From: Hypholoma sublateritium FD-334 SS-4
Taxonomy: Eukaryota; Basidiomycota; Agaricomycetes; Agaricales; Strophariaceae
DNA: 64,000 nt
Assembly (NCBI GenBank): GCA_000827495.1
Contig: KN817625.1
Coordinates: 62,001-126,000, forward strand
Direction of reading: 5' to 3'
A program made the translations under genes and the position numbers. The notes beneath the pieces are model-generated. The model was not told the DNA's origin and did not search any database. It saw nothing but the letters and a program-made list of their open reading frames with translations. Within the stretch, counting starts at the first letter, position 1, and each line of letters opens with the position of its first letter. Of the stretch, positions 59,703-64,000 are shown piece after piece.

Positions 59703-59788
59703 TCGGGTACGGGGAATCGAACCCCGAGCTGCCGCGGGCACTCGTATAATATGAGAGGCGGCAATGTTAGCCGTTACACCATACCCGA
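59703..59788 (-). tRNA. tRNA-Glu (CTC) with 15-nt intron
   Basis: Third copy with the same mature sequence: acceptor TCGGGTA/TACCCGA, loop CTCTCA..C and T arm GGGGTTCGATTCCCC on the minus strand. The 15-nt intron (TATTATACGAGTGCC) differs at two positions from that of the copy at 41684. A TTTTT run follows. Confidence 0.95.
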
Positions 59789-60061
59789 TATGAGAAGTGC
59801 AACCTGGTGCGCACTCCGGACGCGCACCACCCTGCGAGGCGATCGCTCGTGTCCCCCCTGCTTGCGTTGTGCCCAACGGGCGAATTCTGAGCGCATGATT
59901 TCGCAGATCGAGCACCTCTGGCGATTCAGCGCGTGACGCGGAGGGCAAGTTGGCCATGGCGGTATATAATGAGATTTAGGCCTGGTCAAAATGGTGTTTC
60001 GTATTAAGAATACGCAACAACAGAATGGTAAAAACGTACTAAATATCATGGATAACATTAC
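59789..60061. other. Intergenic gap
   Basis: Between the tRNA and the end of the HNH gene. Nothing recognised. Confidence 0.4.
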
Positions 60062-61351
60062 TCAAACGGTGGTTTCGTATCCAAATGCTTGGAGTTCAAA
60101 GATAGCATGTTCCAACATCGTAGCGGAGGTGCCATCCGAGGCAAGGGTCATACTTTCACCCATGTCTCGGTAGAATTTGTCGATACACTCGGCCGCTCCT
60201 GATAAATGAGCAACCTTGGCACATGCAGCATGTATAGCAAGGTAAATCGGAGATGGAACAGGAAATTTGGCCTGGTCCGGTGTCGTGAATGTAACGCATT
60301 CCGGATAGCCGCGTAGGGTGAAGGCATTGGCTGCTTCGAGCTTGTACTTATTCTTTTCTTCCTGATATATCATTGTATGACATGTTAGCGTAGTCAAATG
60401 ATCCAAACCTAGTTCGGACGCACTGTTGCCACAAACCAAACCTGCAATTGGTCAAAGGAATAATGAAATCCAGGAACTAAAGTCATGACATTTTCCAAAC
60501 GATGGACTTTGGTCCCATTTAAGGCTTCCGGAAGTTCATCGTGACCAAAACGATGCATAACCGCCCATAGTGTGGCAGAATGGTCTCGCTATATATAAGA
60601 GATCGGTTTCGGAAGCGAAAAAAATTAGAGTGGAAATATGGGACATACTTTGGCTGAAGCTGGCCCAATATCTAAGTTGGCGGATTCGGCGAATATGTGG
60701 ACACACTCCGTCGCTTCTATCCTCAAACTGAAATCCGACCGGACCTTTTCTTCCAGCTCTCGGATTTCCATCACCGAGGGCCAGTCGTATTTCCCAGTCA
60801 CGACGCAACGATATCCATCGCGAATGAGGGCCTGACCAGTTTTAATGAGCGACCAGTTACGAAAAGAGATGGCGAGGCTGACATTCTGTTTGGCGTTAGC
60901 ATGGGATTGAGGAGCATCCACTATTGTATCGTTGATCATATCAGCTATCGTATCAAATGCGGCGCGAGATGCATGGTTGGAGGGTGTTGGTGCGCAACCC
61001 CTGTTGGCGCGAACTGGTGAGCACGTCAGACCGGTTAAATGAGTAGAATCGGAAACGTACACGCGCGGATATAATGATCATAACACATTTTACCAACAAC
61101 AAGAAGAGCAGAATCGTCATCGCACGAGCAGATCTCTTCGACGACCATCTTCAATCCTCGTTCTGTCGGCACGTAATGTATAAGATAACCAAGGATGCGA
61201 ATCAAATTAGGTTCAAGTTGTTCCGGCCATCATCACCCTTCTCGGTGGCCAGTTGAAGAGACTTCTCGAGTGTTAAGCAGATTTTATACGCGTTAACGAC
61301 GTGGGGTACATCTTGAAGTCTTTGAGGAACCTTGGTTGGCAACGAGGTCAT
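60062..61351 (-). CDS. HNH nuclease-domain protein with an apparent N-terminal frameshift
   Basis: A member of the fungal HNH endonuclease-like family that is expanded in Agaricomycetes. The minus ATG at 61351 reads MTSLPTKVPQRLQDVPHVVN and runs to KGDDGRNNLNLI, then meets a stop. The next frame continues at once with the expected family sequence, PNLIRILGYLIHYVPTERG, so one base seems lost near 61195-61225. After an intron come FDTIADMINDTIVDAPQSHA and RDGYRCVVTGKYDWPS. The HNH core is intact: ATECVHIFAES, NGTKVHRLENVMTLVPGFHY with Asn and the second His. The end is KYKLEAANAFTLRGYPECVT to the stop at 60064-60062. The rest of the gene is open and spliced normally, so this could be a very young pseudogene, a sequencing error or a gene starting downstream. 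Confidence 0.75.
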
Positions 61352-61949
61352 GTTCGTGGTCAAGAACAAGTATTCGCGGCAGGACTAACTGAAACCCCAC
61401 GTGATGTTGCTCGAAGGCCGAGTTCGCCGAGCGCTGCCTGTTCTGCCACAGAGCTCGTCTCTGAGTTGACGCGCGGTCGCACTGCCACGTCGACGCCTCA
61501 GCGTTCGACGACGTTGTATCGAGCGGGTGGCCAGCCTTGCGCAGGCGCATTCGGAGGTACTTATGATGTGGCTGCCATACTCTGGCATAGGGGGGGGGTG
61601 GATGGAGGCTATAGGGGGGGGCGCAAGCCGAGCGCAGGCGGCCAGTGGTATTGGCTTTATGCACGCGCTTTGTTGGTGTACGCAAGGGATATGCGTGCGA
61701 TTTTTGATGAACAGTTCGTCGTTCGTAGCCCAGGTATGATATTTATGAAGCGATGCGCGTTCTAACTTCAATGGTAAGCTGTATTTATGAGATCGTTAAG
61801 GACGTTTACAAGAACAGGGTCGAGAAACATACCCATTTTTCGCCCTGCATTCGAGAAAAGAAGCGTCTTCGAGTGTAGTATTGCAGCGGAATATGACCGT
61901 TCCGACCAGCTCAAGAGATCGTTGGGCATCTAGCAGCGCGCGCGGTCCC
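61352..61949. other. Intergenic region
   Basis: Upstream region of the HNH gene. Contains two G-runs near 61590-61620 (GGGGGGGTGG and GGGGGGG). No gene seen. Confidence 0.4.
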
Positions 61950-64000
61950 TTGAGCGTTGTCGGTCGTCGGAGAGACTCGGCCGTGTATCCGCCTCCTTGA
62001 GCGTGCTACCTTGAAGGTTGAACTTCAATGACACCCAAAGAGAAACATCGAAAGGCTAAGCGCGGGACTCACAGACAATTCCACATTTAGCCTCGGACAC
62101 TCTAAAGGACGGCACTGGAGAATTTATTGAGCTAAAATATGGCCTGGTCATCTGGCGTCGAGGCGACTCGGGCGCTCCGTAGCTGCGCCGATTGTAAATG
62201 CCACCTCAGAGAGCATCACGGAGAAGGGAGTCCAGGAGGGTGGAATGAAGCAGCCTGAAAGCTGGAAGCGGGGCCGGCGTGAATATAGTAGCGCCATGTA
62301 AAACTTCTGTGTTGATGATTTTACGCCGGCGGGTCGTGGGTCATTACGAATCCATAGCGCCAAGCGCGAGTTGGATATGATATGGATGTATGTACGCCCT
62401 CTGAATAAGATGCTGCGCGCGGGCTGAATTCGGGCGCCGATTCGGTGGTGGCGACTGCTCTCCGCGTATGGAATTCGAATGATGTGGAGGTCGCCGGGGG
62501 CGTTGCATTCAATATGGAAGATTGAGATGATGTATGAGGGACCATAGACATTGGCGGTTGTCATCCTGAAGTACCAGTAGTGTTTACGACCTGTGTCGTG
62601 ATGGGAGTAAGGTCCCTGGGGGAGAGTAAGGGCACGCGGAAGAGCTGGAGGAGACGTGCGGCAACGAGCGCGATGGGCATGAACGGGGTTGGATGGTATC
62701 GAATTCTGGGCGGAAAACACAAGGCGATAGTTTAAAGACTGCCCCCCTAGAACCCATCCAGAGCGCGCAACATCTGGTGTGTAGCGCGTCGCCGAGGTCG
62801 AGCGCGGGTTGATGTGAAGTTGGCGCCGAACGGCTGGATGAGGCCGAGATCTAAGTACGGCTCTGCCTGCGTCGTCTTGAGTGCGGATTTCTGATTTTAC
62901 TTCAGGAATAGAGTCATCGTTGAACGGCGTAGTGGTCAACCTGGGGTGTTGGACAACGGAGCTTGAGGATCACGACAGGGAATGGGACGCCGTTGTAGAG
63001 CCTATTGGCTTGCTTGGGGTAAAAACTTGTACACAGTGATTTTCCATACAGAGCAAGCTATAGATATAGCGGGCGGCGGTCAGGCTCGTACAGTAGGTGG
63101 CACGATGTTGACGACGAACGAAGGGATAGCGTAGCAGTTCCAGCTGCGCTTTCCGTATCCGCTGGTCCAAGCGCTGTTTACGGCGTTGGTTTGAGAAGAG
63201 GAAGGATATCTGATCGTCGTAGCGTCCTTTCTGGACAGTCTGGTCTCTAAAAAAATCATTGTCGACGTGCACGACGAGGATGGGACTTTCGTCGCTGCGC
63301 TCACATGATCTAATTTGTCCGAGAACGCTGACATACACTATGGCATTTGGTAGAGTCGCTGCGGTAGCTAGAGGCTTCAGGTAATCCAACCATGGCACGC
63401 GAGGGGACGCGTCGTCTCCGAACAGGGCGCTTGAAGGGGGCGGTGTGGTATTCTGCGCCATACCGAGCTGACTTGGAAATCAAACTGAACCGCACACGGC
63501 TATCCGGAGAAATTGAATATTTTGATTTCCATTAACCACAGACGGACTTCCTTCCTTCCAGGGATCGGCGATATCATATCTCGATGACATAGTCGCTAAG
63601 TTGCTTTCTGGTTCGAATTCCAAACAATTCATCCGCCCTTTTCAAATGGCCTGCCTGAATACACGTGCCTCGGCTTAACCTGCAATCCATGAATATGAAA
63701 GAGGCCAAGAAGAACACCGTACATCTTGCACGTTGTTTCCCTCTTCTCGTCTAAGCGGCTTGGTAGTGGTCTCTTCGCCACGAACTGAACACTGAATATA
63801 TGTGGCAGGAACGATCTACCACGCAGCATTGAAATTGTATCCATCCATCTAACTAATTCTAATTGAGTCCGCCAAAAAAATTGTGACACCTATCAAAGAT
63901 ATCACAGGTGATCTGACATTGTTCTCTATGTCGATATTGTCGCGCGGGTCTCTTTCTGGACTCGCCGGACAGTCTCCAAAAGAAGCAAGCGTGTATGCGG
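61950..64000. repeat. Long direct repeat, copy B (runs off the window)
   Basis: Second, diverged copy of the stretch at 55320-57115, in the same orientation about 6.5 kb downstream. The best-matching part, 63468-64000, is still matching when the window ends, so the true end is outside. Earlier parts (61960-62015, 62450-62830, 63080-63240) align with the corresponding parts of copy A. A 263-codon frame on the minus strand within it is not conserved as protein in copy A. Confidence 0.72.

Noticed and set aside
62148..62939. Minus-strand frame of 263 codons in repeat copy B
   Set aside because: Not conserved as protein in copy A and without any domain; considered a chance frame.
1..64000. CRISPR arrays, bacterial operons, phage or viral gene clusters
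   Set aside because: The DNA is clearly fungal with spliceosomal introns; no regularly spaced repeats or viral hallmark genes were seen.

Overview
The window looks like nuclear DNA of a basidiomycete fungus, most likely an Agaricomycete. Genes are split by many short introns (about 47-70 nt, GT..AG), they lie on both strands without operons, and several products belong to families typical of mushroom-forming fungi: a DUF6534 membrane protein, a fungal HNH protein, paired delta-12 desaturases, secreted type-B carboxylesterases and a GPI-anchored cupredoxin protein. Gene models were spliced by eye; coordinates run from start codon to stop codon and include introns.

Layout. 1-1214: the 3' part of a DDE transposase, cut by the window edge. 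2468-4795 (+): carboxylesterase with 12 introns. 5097-6942 (-) and 8087-9751 (+): two head-to-head delta-12-type fatty acid desaturases sharing a 1.1 kb promoter region. 9.8-11.9 kb: gene-free, with a decayed GTATAC-rich array. 11948-12640 (+): DJ-1/PfpI protein. 14601-15634 (+): BTB/POZ protein. 18323-19758 (+): GPI-anchored protein with two cupredoxin domains. 20289-21345 (-): EFM7-like methyltransferase. 22275-22659 (-): small dsRNA-binding protein. 23.16-23.31 kb: GC-rich nested inverted repeats that may encode a structured RNA. 24614-25404 (+): cysteine-rich zinc-binding protein. 26523-28317 (-): DUF6534 membrane protein. 29451-31829 (+): second carboxylesterase. 32476-33525 (-): unknown protein.

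Right half. 35000-37431 (+): mitochondrial BipA/TypA-like GTPase. 38.8 kb: F-box remnant. 39416-41301 (+): aldo/keto reductase with 14 introns. 42511-47354 (+): very large membrane-anchored protein with coiled coils, an EF-hand and a ZZ zinc finger. 48505-49569 (+): intronless orphan. 52222-53424 (-): GC-rich farnesyl diphosphate synthase. 57895-58707 (-): proline-rich orphan. 60062-61351 (-): HNH nuclease-domain protein with an apparent N-terminal frameshift. About 55.3-57.1 kb and 61.9-64.0 kb are two diverged direct copies of one long non-coding repeat. Four tRNA-Glu genes are scattered over 32-60 kb: three CTC copies with 15-16 nt introns on the minus strand and one intronless TTC copy on the plus strand.

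The genes are mostly unrelated housekeeping and secreted functions. The only clear functional pairing is the divergent desaturase pair. No biosynthetic cluster, CRISPR array or prokaryotic system was seen.
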